A model generated the notes under the pieces. It ran no database searches. It saw nothing but the letters and a program-made list of their open reading frames with translations, and was not told the DNA's origin. Below are positions 25,885 through 38,300 of a stretch of 64,000 bases of DNA, in pieces. The number at the start of each line of letters is the position of its first letter. Position 1 is the first letter of the stretch. The position numbers and the translations under genes are program-made. Source of the stretch: Siphonodentalium dalli (lineage: Eukaryota; Mollusca; Scaphopoda; Gadilida; Siphonodentaliidae); the NCBI GenBank assembly GCA_032622095.1, contig CP136063.1, positions 212,989,982 through 213,053,981 of the forward strand, in the 5' to 3' direction.

Positions 25885-27140
25885 TCTGTTTTGGCGACCT
25901 TGAATTTCCAACTTGCAACCCTAATTGAGCCAGACCAAACTTCCATGTTCCACATTTCATTTGTACCCACCCCAATTGATACCTCAAACATGTTGGAAAT
26001 TTCCAAATCGCCAATGTTGCAAATTTCCAACTAACCTAAATGTTTATTTTAGTAGAACTATAATTATACTGTTGTTGGTATAAAACAACATATTCTCGAC
26101 TAATTACTTGTTGGAGATTCAAACAATGAGAACAATTTGAACAAAAATGTGGTGTAAAATGTCCTGCTAATACAGTCATGACGAGCCAACTATTGAACAT
26201 TTTGACCAAAGTTGGGGGTGAGAGACCCACAAAACCCCATTGTCACCACTTCCCACGCCCCAGTGAGTCATGTGTTAAGAATAAAGAATATTGAAGTTAC
26301 CGTTTCTCACAATAATAAAGACGCATGTATTTCACTAAAGGTTTATTCATATTTGTACAGTAATATTATGACATCACGTAGAGAAGTTGACCAATGGCCG
26401 GCATCTAAAAGATGGCGGAGCTCATCACAACCACAGGAATATTTTGAGCACAACAGGTGATCGGTATATATTGAAAAAAAAGCACATTATAACAGTACAC
26501 GTCAGTTTGAAACAAGCAATCTTTCAATATTAGAGAGGCTTATATTTGAGTTGCTACAGAAATATACTTGGCACAAACGCTCCTCGTGGCATATCCCCGG
26601 GTACGCTGGACTGGACCACAAACAGGGAACTACATTTTCTCATCTTGGCTTGAATCGCTAACTGTATACAGCGTGTCTATCCAGGTTCACATAATTCACA
26701 CAGTGAAATGAGTTTGACTTAAAGATATGTATACACACGTAACATTATCATATTAAGTTATGACGTGTATGACTAGATGCACGAATAGAGTTATCGCGCT
26801 TGCTACAAGTTATAATTTATCGCATGAACTATGTGCGATATAAAACAGCATAATCACAGTGTGGTCATTCACACAATTAGCGCCCGGAAGAATAAGTACA
26901 AATCACCATACGGTTTACACGAACGTTTACAAGGTTTATCAAGCAATAGCTGCAGCGTCCAGTGCATAAAAAGCGATGAACCACCTTCGTGACATCAAGC
27001 CGATCATTGAACGCTCTCGCTGCGTGTTGTCATTTGGGAAACTCCACTGGAATATGAACAATATGTTACTTACAATTGTTATATTAGTTTTGAAATAGTT
27101 GTTCATGTTATTAATGTGTTTTAAAATATACTGATACTGG
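25870..27140. other. No gene seen; repeat fragments
   Basis: It contains GGAAATTTCCAAC-type repeat sequence to about 26220, then unique AT-rich DNA without splice-flanked frames. Confidence 0.45.
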
Positions 27141-27144
27141 TATA

Positions 27145-27290
27145 TGATTATAAGGAATGAATGGCAGATCAATTGGGGCCATTGATTTTGATCGGCAGAG
27201 TAATTAAACAAATTTCATACACCTTTGTTTAATTATTCTGCCGGTAAAAATCCAATGACCCAAATCGATCTTCCGTTGATTTCTTATTTA
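27145..27290. repeat. Diverged hairpin
   Basis: Arms AATGGCAGATCAATTGG...GGCAGAGTAATTAAACAAA against an imperfect complement. Confidence 0.6.
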
Positions 27291-27997
27291 AACACAACTT
27301 TTAAATACAACGAGAACACCCGGCAATCACATGAATCAGTTGACCGTCGGGGCCTATTATCGAACCAATGTTTTAAGTTTGCTGTTTTTCAATCTACACC
27401 TCTTTACTCGCCATATTAGTGGAAGCTTGAAAATATGAATTCATATTATAATGACTGTCCCCGTCCACATGCACCCAAGGCCTATGTGAGAGCTACCGGG
27501 ACACGCCCAGTTTGAAATACGAAATAGGAAAAAATAAATGACACACCCCGTATACCACACGCATGTACATATCTCCAAGTCATTATTGCATAATATCGAT
27601 GAGGGAACCATGGATAGACAGTCGCTCATTCGCTTTAAAATCTCGTCACAAACTCAAAGGTGCACGACAGTTCCAACGGTTGCACACAAATAATTATATG
27701 ATATATAAGGAGGTTCTAAGTCATGACATTGGAGTGATCTTGTGCTCAACCATGATATTGAACCACCCACAACCATTCCCTCCATATAATTACTGGAAAG
27801 CACACAATAAACACCAATCAGAATAAATTACACGTTTCCATAAAACATTCACTCAGTTGTTCATTCTCGCCAAACAAAAGTCTAGTTCCAACAACATGTC
27901 ACCGATTTCCCAGCGGTGAATCTTGACGCAGCATACATGTACACATGTCACACTTTCACGTCGTCTTGTCGACCATTATTTCACTTTGGATTGTGGA

Positions 27998-29192
27998 CAG
28001 GGATGTGGCTAGAGGGTCTCCGCTGGGGGGGGGGGGTGTCCACCTTGGGAATTTCCAACTGCACACCCCCCCTTGAGTGAGTCGGAATCACACCAACCCA
28101 ACCTTTTGCATAATTCCATTTGCACCCCCCCCCTTGAGTCGGAATCGCACCAACACGACTTTTTACATAATTCCATTTGCACCCCCCCCTTGCTGTACCT
28201 CATGCTCAGGCCTAATTTCCTATATACTCATAAGCCATGCTTCTATTTTCCCAGTATGAGAACATTAAGATATTTTAACCTGAAAATTGCCCCCCAAAAA
28301 ACAACTAGTGATCTAATTCCAGACAAATGCACAGAGCTACCGACAACAGACCAGGAAACACCGGGCCGACCATGGTTGTTTGGCCCGGTGTGAGAAAATT
28401 TTGAAAACTATATACAAGAAAATCGCAAATCCTAGCATCTAGACTGGCCTCAACTGAAGCTTTCCTAGTGTTGGAAATTTCAAACCTCATGCTCCCCCTC
28501 AGGTTGGAAAATTCTTCAACTGATGACCATTTATGTCTACAAGTTTGACCAAATGTAGTAAAATATTGGTTTGCTAAACTAATTAGCAGTTTTGTATTGG
28601 CCATGTGGATGGGGCAATGACACACCGGGCCGACCATGGTTCGGCCCGGTGTGTGAAAATTTTGAAATCTGAACAAGAAAATCGCAAAATCCTAACATCT
28701 AGACTAGCCTCAAGCCTTCCTACTGTTGGAAATTTCAAACCCTACACCACCACTTAGGTTGGAAAATTTCCAACTGATGACAATTCCAATGTTGACCAAT
28801 TGTATGACAATATTGTCTTCTTAAATTAACTAGAAGTTTTTGACTGGCCACGGGGGAGGGACCAGGACACAAGCTTTCCAAGTGTTGGAAATGTCCAACC
28901 TGTCACCCCCCCTAAGGTTGGAAAATTTCCAACTGATGTCCATTTCTGTCAAAATTTGTGACAAAAAATAGGAACATATGCAAATATTGGTCGAAAAACA
29001 ATAAATGTCCCCAATAAATTGTTTTATAATCAAACTACAAGAACATTTTCAACCTATTGTTGGTGTGAAATTTCGTTGTGGCAGGTAAGAAATTTCCAAC
29101 TATTGAAAATATAGCTCTCTGCTGGGGGGGGGGGGGGGGGTATGTCTAGTATCACACCCCCCCTACCCCCCCCCCCTCTAGCCACATCCCTG
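27998..29192. mobile_element. hAT-like element, 8-bp target duplication ATTGTGGA
   Basis: The TIR is CAGGGATGTGGCTAGAGGG at both ends and the flanks are perfect 8-bp duplications (27990-27997, 29193-29200). Both are hallmarks of the hAT superfamily. The interior has G/C runs, repeated TTGGAAATTTCCAAC motifs and two CACCGGGCCGACCATGG hairpins, and no transposase. It lies directly after the stop codon of the fusion gene. Confidence 0.85.
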
Positions 29193-29205
29193 ATTGTGGA
29201 TTTCT

Positions 29206-29354
29206 TCACTGTCCCTTCTTGCTTCTCGTGATCATGCTCGGGTCCAGTTGAATAGGAACAGGCTTCGTTGCGATCTCTGCTTTGGCTTCTTCCCAATAGC
29301 GATCCACCGTCTCTGTAGGCGTGCATCCGATCCGGAAATAACTTATCTCTCCAC
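29206..29354 (-). CDS. Exon 10: YRDC C-terminus and stop
   Basis: Acceptor CATCTTTCAG starts 48 codons and a TGA at 29206-29208. ISYFRIGCTPTETVDRYWEE corresponds to the IIRPGC...-type strand and C-terminal helix that close YRDC domains. A basic, proline-containing tail (KPVPIQLDPSMITRSKKGQ) follows. The copy of the 8-bp target duplication of a hAT-like element (27998-29192) ends 5 bp beyond the stop, so the 3' UTR probably runs into transposon sequence. Confidence 0.85.
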
Positions 29355-32300
29355 CTGAAAGATGTCACGTTGACAATTCAAATTTCTCGCGAATACAATG
29401 AAAGTTATATAATCAGCAGGTTGCTCAGTTTAGAAGCTTTCGGCATCTATGGTCTTATTGACATGCATTTATATCTAACCATCTTCTTCAGCATTTATAT
29501 GAGAAGTTAATTTGAAACGGCCTGGCATATAAGACAACAGCATGATCACCCATAAACCCGTTTCCGGCCATTGAGATCAACGTTGTCGGTGAGTACCGGT
29601 ATATATACAGAACAAAATTCGTAAACGATGAGCAAATATGTTAAATATTTCAATCGTGGCTATGCCGGGTGCCCGAAACAAATGAAAATTGGAGCGTTTC
29701 AAAAATCGTTTAATGGTATATTGGTGATGTTGTTCAAAGAGTTTTGCTGTAACAAATGAGAATTTTCAATTTGCAACAATTACTGAAGTTATTAGAGAGA
29801 TTACGCTTCTAAAGACGGCATGTTTAACTCTAACGTCACACAGCACGTGAGTTTACACATTTATTGTTTATAAGTCATTGGCTTGTGCGATTGCCGCAAT
29901 ATATACTAGCATGATAAGGGGTGAACATTTTGCTAATTGCGTGATTGTGCATGATTCGCATTCACATATAGTACAAGTAACATAATTGACCCATCGACAT
30001 GATACATTTTTATCGGGACTCTATGGCGTCACGAATTAACTATTGTGAAATGAATCGGTGAAATTGTAATGCACGCAACACTGGTGGATTTAGCAGACGT
30101 TTCACTTCCGCATTAAGTTTTTTTCATTTCCGTGTTTACTGTTCCAAATCATGCTTTCCGGTGATAAAATACATGCTTTTATAGAGAATTAAGCGCCGAC
30201 AAATACCAAAAATAACCACAAAAGTTTTATTTCCCAAATTTGGATAAACATACAGATGGATAATAACAATGTTAGTATACAATGTTGTGTACAGTATGAA
30301 TTTTTCTTATACTCGTCCAGGTTGTGGTGAAAAGTCACATTGGACTCTACACTCGACAATATGATTTTTCATCACAACCTCAGGAATTACCACATGTTAT
30401 TACCTTCGTGTGAACAAAACGCTCGCAAAAGCGACACAAATGTAAAAGGATCAACTCATCAATGAGTATTTGCTATAGATATATAGGGTGCCGGTTACTG
30501 CATGGTTTGAAGTATACGCGGAGGACACTGATAACATCATGGTTATTCTTCCAAATATATACATACCGTTGTCAACTGTTAAGCAATTGACCACTGTAGA
30601 TGCGCACTCCTCATTGGACGGACCATCGCAAACACAACCCTGTATTTTGTGACCTGTAAAAATAGTTCATACATGCACATCAGTTCAGTCTTACTATATT
30701 GTCACCTGTATGTGCGTGATGTATTCGTGTGATGTCAATGTCAACATATCAAAGTTTCCTAATTTTAGTCTAAACACGGTTTTTGGGACAAGTTTGTGTT
30801 AGCTTCTCACTAGATTGTTGGTATGATTTTTGTGTGTGTTACATTGCATACTTTGGAGCTGTAGTCGGAACAAAATGAAATGAAAAGGAAGATTGCAAGT
30901 GAACTTACCAATAGTTGGGTGTCTGACTTGTAACCAGGATGGGACAGCTCTAAATGTATGGACAACCCACTCAAAACGCCCAATTACTCCACTAATAACT
31001 TAGTATCAATAAATCGTCCAATACATTTGATGGAAATAACTTAACTTACCAAGAAGATAGTATATTACCACATTATGCACCGATAAGTTCGCGCTAACAT
31101 TTGCAAAGATATGAATATAATAGCCGAAATGTAGCACAAACACGTGCAACACAATTGTGTGATCACTTGTCACAATCCAATCAAAACGATGAATTGATAA
31201 GAGTCTGATTGACAGCGCGTCACTTTCAACTTTTATGAGTAGTTTTGCTTGGAGTTTATCATTCGTTTTACTTCTATCTTCTAGCTAATTATTGTGGTTC
31301 TCCTCCGAATGGCGGATTACATTATAAGACATAACTTTTGTTTCGATTAATGTACGTTCATACACTCGCAAAATTGCCAGGAATTTCGCTATAGAAAGCT
31401 ACAATGTGCCAAACACGCAACATGAGAAGTAACAACTATGTAGTTCTACTAACAGCGATGCTATGGAAATGTGTCTGTAAATAGCATGCAATTAATGTGT
31501 TAGTAGCATCGTTACATGTGGAATTACTGAGGTTTTACTTCTAATGTCGTTAGCTTTGATAAATATGCATTTTATATGCATGTTGCCGTTTAAATTCTGG
31601 CTCCATATAGGGTTTTCTATAAGAACATGTTACATGTCATGCCTGCAAAAAATGCCATACAAAGTTGCCATTGTATGAACGTACCCTTAAGGTTATGAGT
31701 TATAACCAAAACGTTGGTGACAAATTTACTATAACACTCGATGGGAATAATTAAACTTACCAAGAGATTCTATCACCATATCATGATGGACACTGTCGGC
31801 ACCACCACTCGGGTTTGCTGATGTTATGGCGAGGGGTCCTGTCAAACTGACTATATACGCTAATACCGAACTATCTGGAACTCTGATACAAACCGATTCT
31901 GCTTTCCCTACAATCAGATTGAGTATTATCGTCAGCGCTCGAAAAACATAAAACAAACACACCATACAATCAATTGATACATTGATACAGTACTGGCATG
32001 GAAAAGGAAATTGAATACCCGAACTGGTCATGGTTTTAACGCTATAGTCGAAATGGTGCCAACGTTTGGGTTTCAATGATGCGATAACGCGTTGCATTGT
32101 GTTATTTGACGTCATCCTAATACCTTTAACGTTGTTGAAAACTATTCGCCATTGTTATTTGTACATGTATTTTTACCTGAATGGCGTCATGTGATTTAGT
32201 CTGAATGTGATTGAAGTGCGACATGCAGTCACCGATCCCAAACAAGTATAGATTCTAGTGGGATTATTAATTATATAGTATATAAAGTATTAAGCGGAAA

Positions 32301-35300
32301 ATATCTACTAAGTCATATTCGACAATCGACATTAGGTGTAGGGATGGTGGCATTGGGATTAGGGGGTGGCACAACCACTCAGTATAGCGATATAACCGTA
32401 TTATAGCGTACGAAGCAGAGAGTGCAAGATTATAAAGTTATTATACAATGGTGTGTACAGTATGTGTTCTTCTTGTACTCGTCCAGGTTGTGGTGAAAAG
32501 TTATATTGGACAAGACACGCAGTATCGAGTCCAATATGATTTTCACTACAACCTGGACGAGTACAAGAAAAACTCCATAGAAAACATCATCTGAACTACG
32601 CTCAATTGTAAATATTTACATGTCGATTAGGGACGCAAATATCGGCGGTTATCTAACACAAATGATTTCGCCATCAAGAGTTATTGCATTTAATTAATAT
32701 ACAAGAATGACGGTTGTGTGTTGTCAATTTGGATTAATATACGTAAAAAAAACTACTTTGAGCAAGATTATTCTCCATTTCTATTTGATCACCCTACCGG
32801 AGTGTTTCACATCATTTAGCGGTGTTAGGTTTACCAAACAATGTTATTTCAATAGCACGTTTACACAAGACAGTCTTTATTAGATAACCGTGTTTTACTG
32901 ATTTAATTCTTGCTCACTTTTAAAAGTATACATTGGAATTGTTTATTGTTCATCGGGACGGGTTTTCAGGAAAAATAAACAGACGACAGATTATACAAGG
33001 ATCAGGATCTATGCTCAGACGACGGATATGTAATACATTTACAGACTGATTCCAATGTATTGGTATGAAATGTTCAGATAAAATATTATTATATATCTTA
33101 TTTTCTGATCATTTCCTAAGGGAACTGTTCAGCAATGCGTATTTAGTATAGAAAGGGCTAAAGTTGTATCCAATGTGTATAGCCCATAATATGCCTTACC
33201 GATGCACAAACAAAACAAATTGCCATGATGCTTCAGAAGTTCATAAGATATATTCAAATGCGACTAAACAATTTTCCCATTAGTAAGATAGGGTATTATA
33301 GTACCAGTGTTTGACGTTCAAATTGGGGGATATAAAGACATAGTATATACCGAAAAACCCGATAAGTTCGTAACCAAACATTATTTCCATTGGAAAATGC
33401 AGAATCAACTAAGATTATCAAAAATCACAACCACATCAATTGTGCCATTTCAGAGAATACAACGTTTGAACAATGTTCAAACGTAAATATTTATTAATTT
33501 ATTCAGTACGATATATCGGGCATAAACAAGTTAATGATTCTGCCAACAATATTCACTGCATATAATTCCGACACAACAACGACGCTGTTTTCGGCCAATT
33601 TTGATATAAAATTTATGAACATAATTTATTGTGGCATGATTCTTTGTTGGAGTGTTTCAAGTCACCTTAACCCTGTTATTTTAATCAAGCTGTTCCCCGC
33701 ATATGGCCTGTGTTATTTTGACTAGACACATATTTCAGACTAATATGATAGATATACACAATATAAGAACATATAGAGAACACACATATAACGTCCATGG
33801 CATCACCAATGATAGATATACAACATATAAGAACATATAGAGCACACACCTATAACGTCCATGGCCTCGCCAATGCCGAGGTTGATCATCCAGTCTCCTT
33901 TTGGAACAACGCAGCTCACACCGCCCGGGTAGCAGCGCCCGAAGAACGCCCACATGAGATCACCGAACGGAGGGTTAGCGGCCCGCAGCTCGTCGAGGTT
34001 CGATAAACAGATACATATCGGTTTCTCGAGTGGTCTCTCCTTGATGTTGTATAACTTACGAACGACTTCAGGGTGTCTCAGTGATCCGGCCAGCGCATAG
34101 ACTGTATCTGTGGGAACTCCCACCACCGCTCCGTTGTCGAGAAGCTTTGCCACCTCTAGCATCGCCTTAGCTCGCCGTGATGGGAAGAGTGGGCATGGCG
34201 GCGGGAGGACACCACTGTCGCCCTTTTGCTGCAAAATAGTATACAGTTGAAAGTAAAGATGCATGCTGTACGAAGCCACTATTAAACTATTCCCGCCCAA
34301 TACACGCGTTTCTCCAAAGTTCGCATATGATATCTTCATTTCTTAGTATAATACAGGTATACTGAGCATGTTGATGTGTTTGATAATACTCTCGAAAGTT
34401 ATTCCTCTTGTATAGTTTCTTCCAAATGTTAATATTTTCCTCTCAAATGTATTTTCGTGTATATCAAGATTTATCACAAACCTTTGAGCATATATATGAA
34501 CATTTATTGTCTTGGTGGTGACAATATACATGTAGATGTGTCTCTAATTAGGCAATGTACACTGTTAGAAAAAATACCGTCGCTTTAACGGTCTGAGACC
34601 GCGCAACATCGCTGCCAACATTTGACCGTTAAACATACGGTCAGGCCGTAGCATGTTCCACCATATAAAACCGTAACTGGCAGACCGTAACCAATAACTG
34701 TCAGACCGTTGTATTTTTTACGGTTCAGCACCGTTTAATTAATATCAAGACCATAACTAATAAAGGTCAGACCAATGGTATGTTTCATGGGTCAACATAA
34801 ATTATTTGCTCTTAATTTGCTAATTTACCATAGAACTAGCCAGGTTCCCGTGGTGACAATATGATTTCCCGGTAGGCATTACAATTCATATGTTTTTGAA
34901 TGGTCGAAACTAGTATTATTTGTAACTGAAAAATGCATCTTAGTTCTTATGTTACGATCATAGTTTTGATGAAATGTAAATCCGCAATGCATAAAGTGAT
35001 AGACAATATTTATGAAACTTCGCAGTTTGCAGAGGATCAAGCTTGTTATCTGCCTCGTAGAATTTAATCCGGAAAAGGCTGCGCACGCGTAATGTGTTCG
35101 CCTTTCACTAACTACTCTATAAATATGGCTGTAAATAAAAAACTATTCTAGTAATTTAGCTGATAAGCCAACAAATCACTATTCAGTTATGAGTAATACT
35201 AACTTCGACCATTCTAAAGAACAAGACAGCTCCATGTTTCACACTGAAAACTCAAATTTATGTACATGTAAAAGTAAAATATCTTAATGGCATACTTTTT

Positions 35301-38300
35301 GGTAACATGCAAGGCGTGAAATTGTGTAGTCACTTGTAAACACAGTTTTTGTTTTAACAGGTGAATCCGTATATCATGACAATACAGTACCAGTCAGAAA
35401 AAGTGGTATTTTTAGGCGCACCTTTCTTGCGATATTGAGCATGCTTAATTTAGAAAAAGGCGTGATTATAGCACAATACAAAAAATCTGTCGCGCTTATT
35501 ATTTCAATGTTGAACACAAAATATTGCGATACTAAGCGCGCTAATTTTCATACAGACCCGGATAGTGTTATATTTATATTAGATAAATACTTTGCATATA
35601 GTGTAAATTTAGTGTATATATAGCATTTACAACTATAATTATATACATATTTAAAAAATTGTCTCTATTTATACAATAAAGCAATAATTTGATTTAAATG
35701 TCACAATTTTGAGCGCAAGATGTCGCAATATTAAGCGCAAAATATTGAGATATTAAGCGCAAAATATTGGAATAATATCACAAGTGACATGCTTATAAGC
35801 GTTTCCACTTGCTATATTATTGCGATATTGGGGGCGAAAATAGCGCCCCTAGTTTACCACTTCTTTTGATTGGTACTGTATATCAATAGCAGCTAGTTGG
35901 GATTGGAACCTCCAAGACAACAGCAGATCCCATAATAACTGTGCGCAATGACTTGGCGACAATGTTCTCCTGTAGTCAAAGATAGTTTGATAAGAACATC
36001 CAACCAATAGTGTACTCCCGGTAAATTGTCGTAATAACTTGACGATAACATGGCGAATGATGACTATGTCCCATATCCACACGTTTCAATGAAAATTGGT
36101 AAACACAGGATGAATTGTAAAGTTGGAATTGTAGATATGTGATCACCCGTCACTGCGCGGCGTCAGTTCATTGTTTACGGTGTTGTTGTTGACACTGAAG
36201 CTCTTGTGAATTACACTGGTGCGTAGAGTACATGTACATGTATATCCTCTCTTGTAAATGTACATGCATGTGCTTTGAAACAATCAGATTCAGAACACTG
36301 TCAACTGGATTGTCAACATTCTAATAGTAATAGCTGCTCGTTGAGTCGTTGTTGTTATTGTTGTCACTATTGGTTGACATCAAAGCTCGTGTTAATTGTA
36401 CCTGTATCCTCTCGTGTTAGTAAATGTGCCAGTGCTTTGATACTAAGTCACAACACTGTCAATTTCAACATCATCACTGAGTCGAATGAAGTCAGACCCC
36501 GGATCACGCCATGAATCGATTGGCATGATGAATCTCTTCTCTCTAATTTAGTGGAAATTGTCAATGATTAAGCCGGTTTTCGCAGAATTGAAACTTGTCC
36601 GGTTATCAAATGAACCGAAATCAGACCGTCTTAACACCTGTCCACAATCGAACAGGTAACAGTTTCCCAAAAAACAATAGTTTTGATCAAATATGCAACG
36701 CCAAAAAAAAAATGGTGAAAAAATTATCTGAGTGCTAAAACGAGAACTTAAACCCGGAATAACGTACACATCAATACACGTACCGACCAATATACTCATC
36801 AATATACGTACCGACCGCATAACACAGAATGAATGCCGGAATACTAATACATATTAAATATCAGCAGAGTAAGATTCAGTCATACTGCATGGAGTCATTG
36901 CCGTATATAATATGGTCGCCGATAAATATACTATTGAATTTTGTCGGCATGACTTTGAATCACGAAAATATTTAATTTAGACCATTTTCATGGGCACATA
37001 AAATAACGGTATGGGACCGTCAAACTGATGAAACGGTATGGGACCGTCGACTGTGACGGCCCGAAACCGTCGAACCGACAGTAATTTCTAACAGTGTACT
37101 GTTCGGAAGTCGCTTTTTATTGTTTGGGCTGTTTGAAGCTCTGATTGTGTCATACAATTTTGATGCTATATGTTGATCATGGCACACATATGTATAACTG
37201 GCTACTTAGTGGCTTAGTCAAATGTGCATTCTCGTGTTCTACATAATGTTTCTCGATAATATGCTACTCAATACTGGCATTACCAGCACGCAATGTACTG
37301 CTTTTAAATAATGCGGTACCGTAATCTATAACAAATGTATCTCCAATCGAAATGGTAATAAAAGACGTCAACTTACCTTGAATATTGGTGCTCCCACTGG
37401 TATGGCGTTACCCTGCACCGTTCCGTTGACTAGAAACGCGAATGCTCCATACAGGCCAATGATACCTGCAAAATATGCATACATAAGTATACGTCCTGAT
37501 GTGGACAGTGTTCGGTAACATTAATTTTCTTATAGATACCGATGGTCACATTGTTTCCCACGGATGGATAAGAAGCTTCGTGTCACATTTGCATCACACA
37601 TACATGTAGACGAGTGGACACCGCCAACCAAAAAATCGAGGTGAACAGCGTTTAACCCTGGTGGAGTAACCACACCACGTTACATGTAAGTAGGGATATA
37701 TCCAGGATTCAATGCTAGACCTATATATTACTTTCAATTTAGATCCTATTGTGCAAAATAGCATGTTTTGGACGAGAACTGCCACAATCATGTGCCGTTT
37801 TGGATTAATCCATGTGTAGTCCCCGTCCGTGTTTTCAGATATTCATCAAGCCCCGGTTCCGTGGCTTTAGTGTTACATGTCCGGCTATAACTGCAACTAC
37901 AGATGTACATAACATTATTCGACACAAGAACTATTTCTTAAATAATTAAGAAACAAATGTATTGTGTGTGTTATTGTGGGATATGGCGCTGTGGTCTTTG
38001 TGGAACATTGTATAAATCGCCAATACACACGCACCCACTATTTTCATTTTTATCATAATTATATAGCGTTTGGTGATGATAATTTGAGACTGGCCCACGG
38101 AGCATATTAAGTTAGCCTAACATAACAGTTAATTATTGTGTTTATTATATTTTCTATACCAGTTTGTTACGACCCAGATCACATTGAAACACAGTTAGAC
38201 CTAACATATTCTCAAAGCTACATCATCACCATCCATTTATGTTAAATTAATGCGAAAGGATACCGAAATGACGTATACATATGACGTCCTAACGCAGTGC

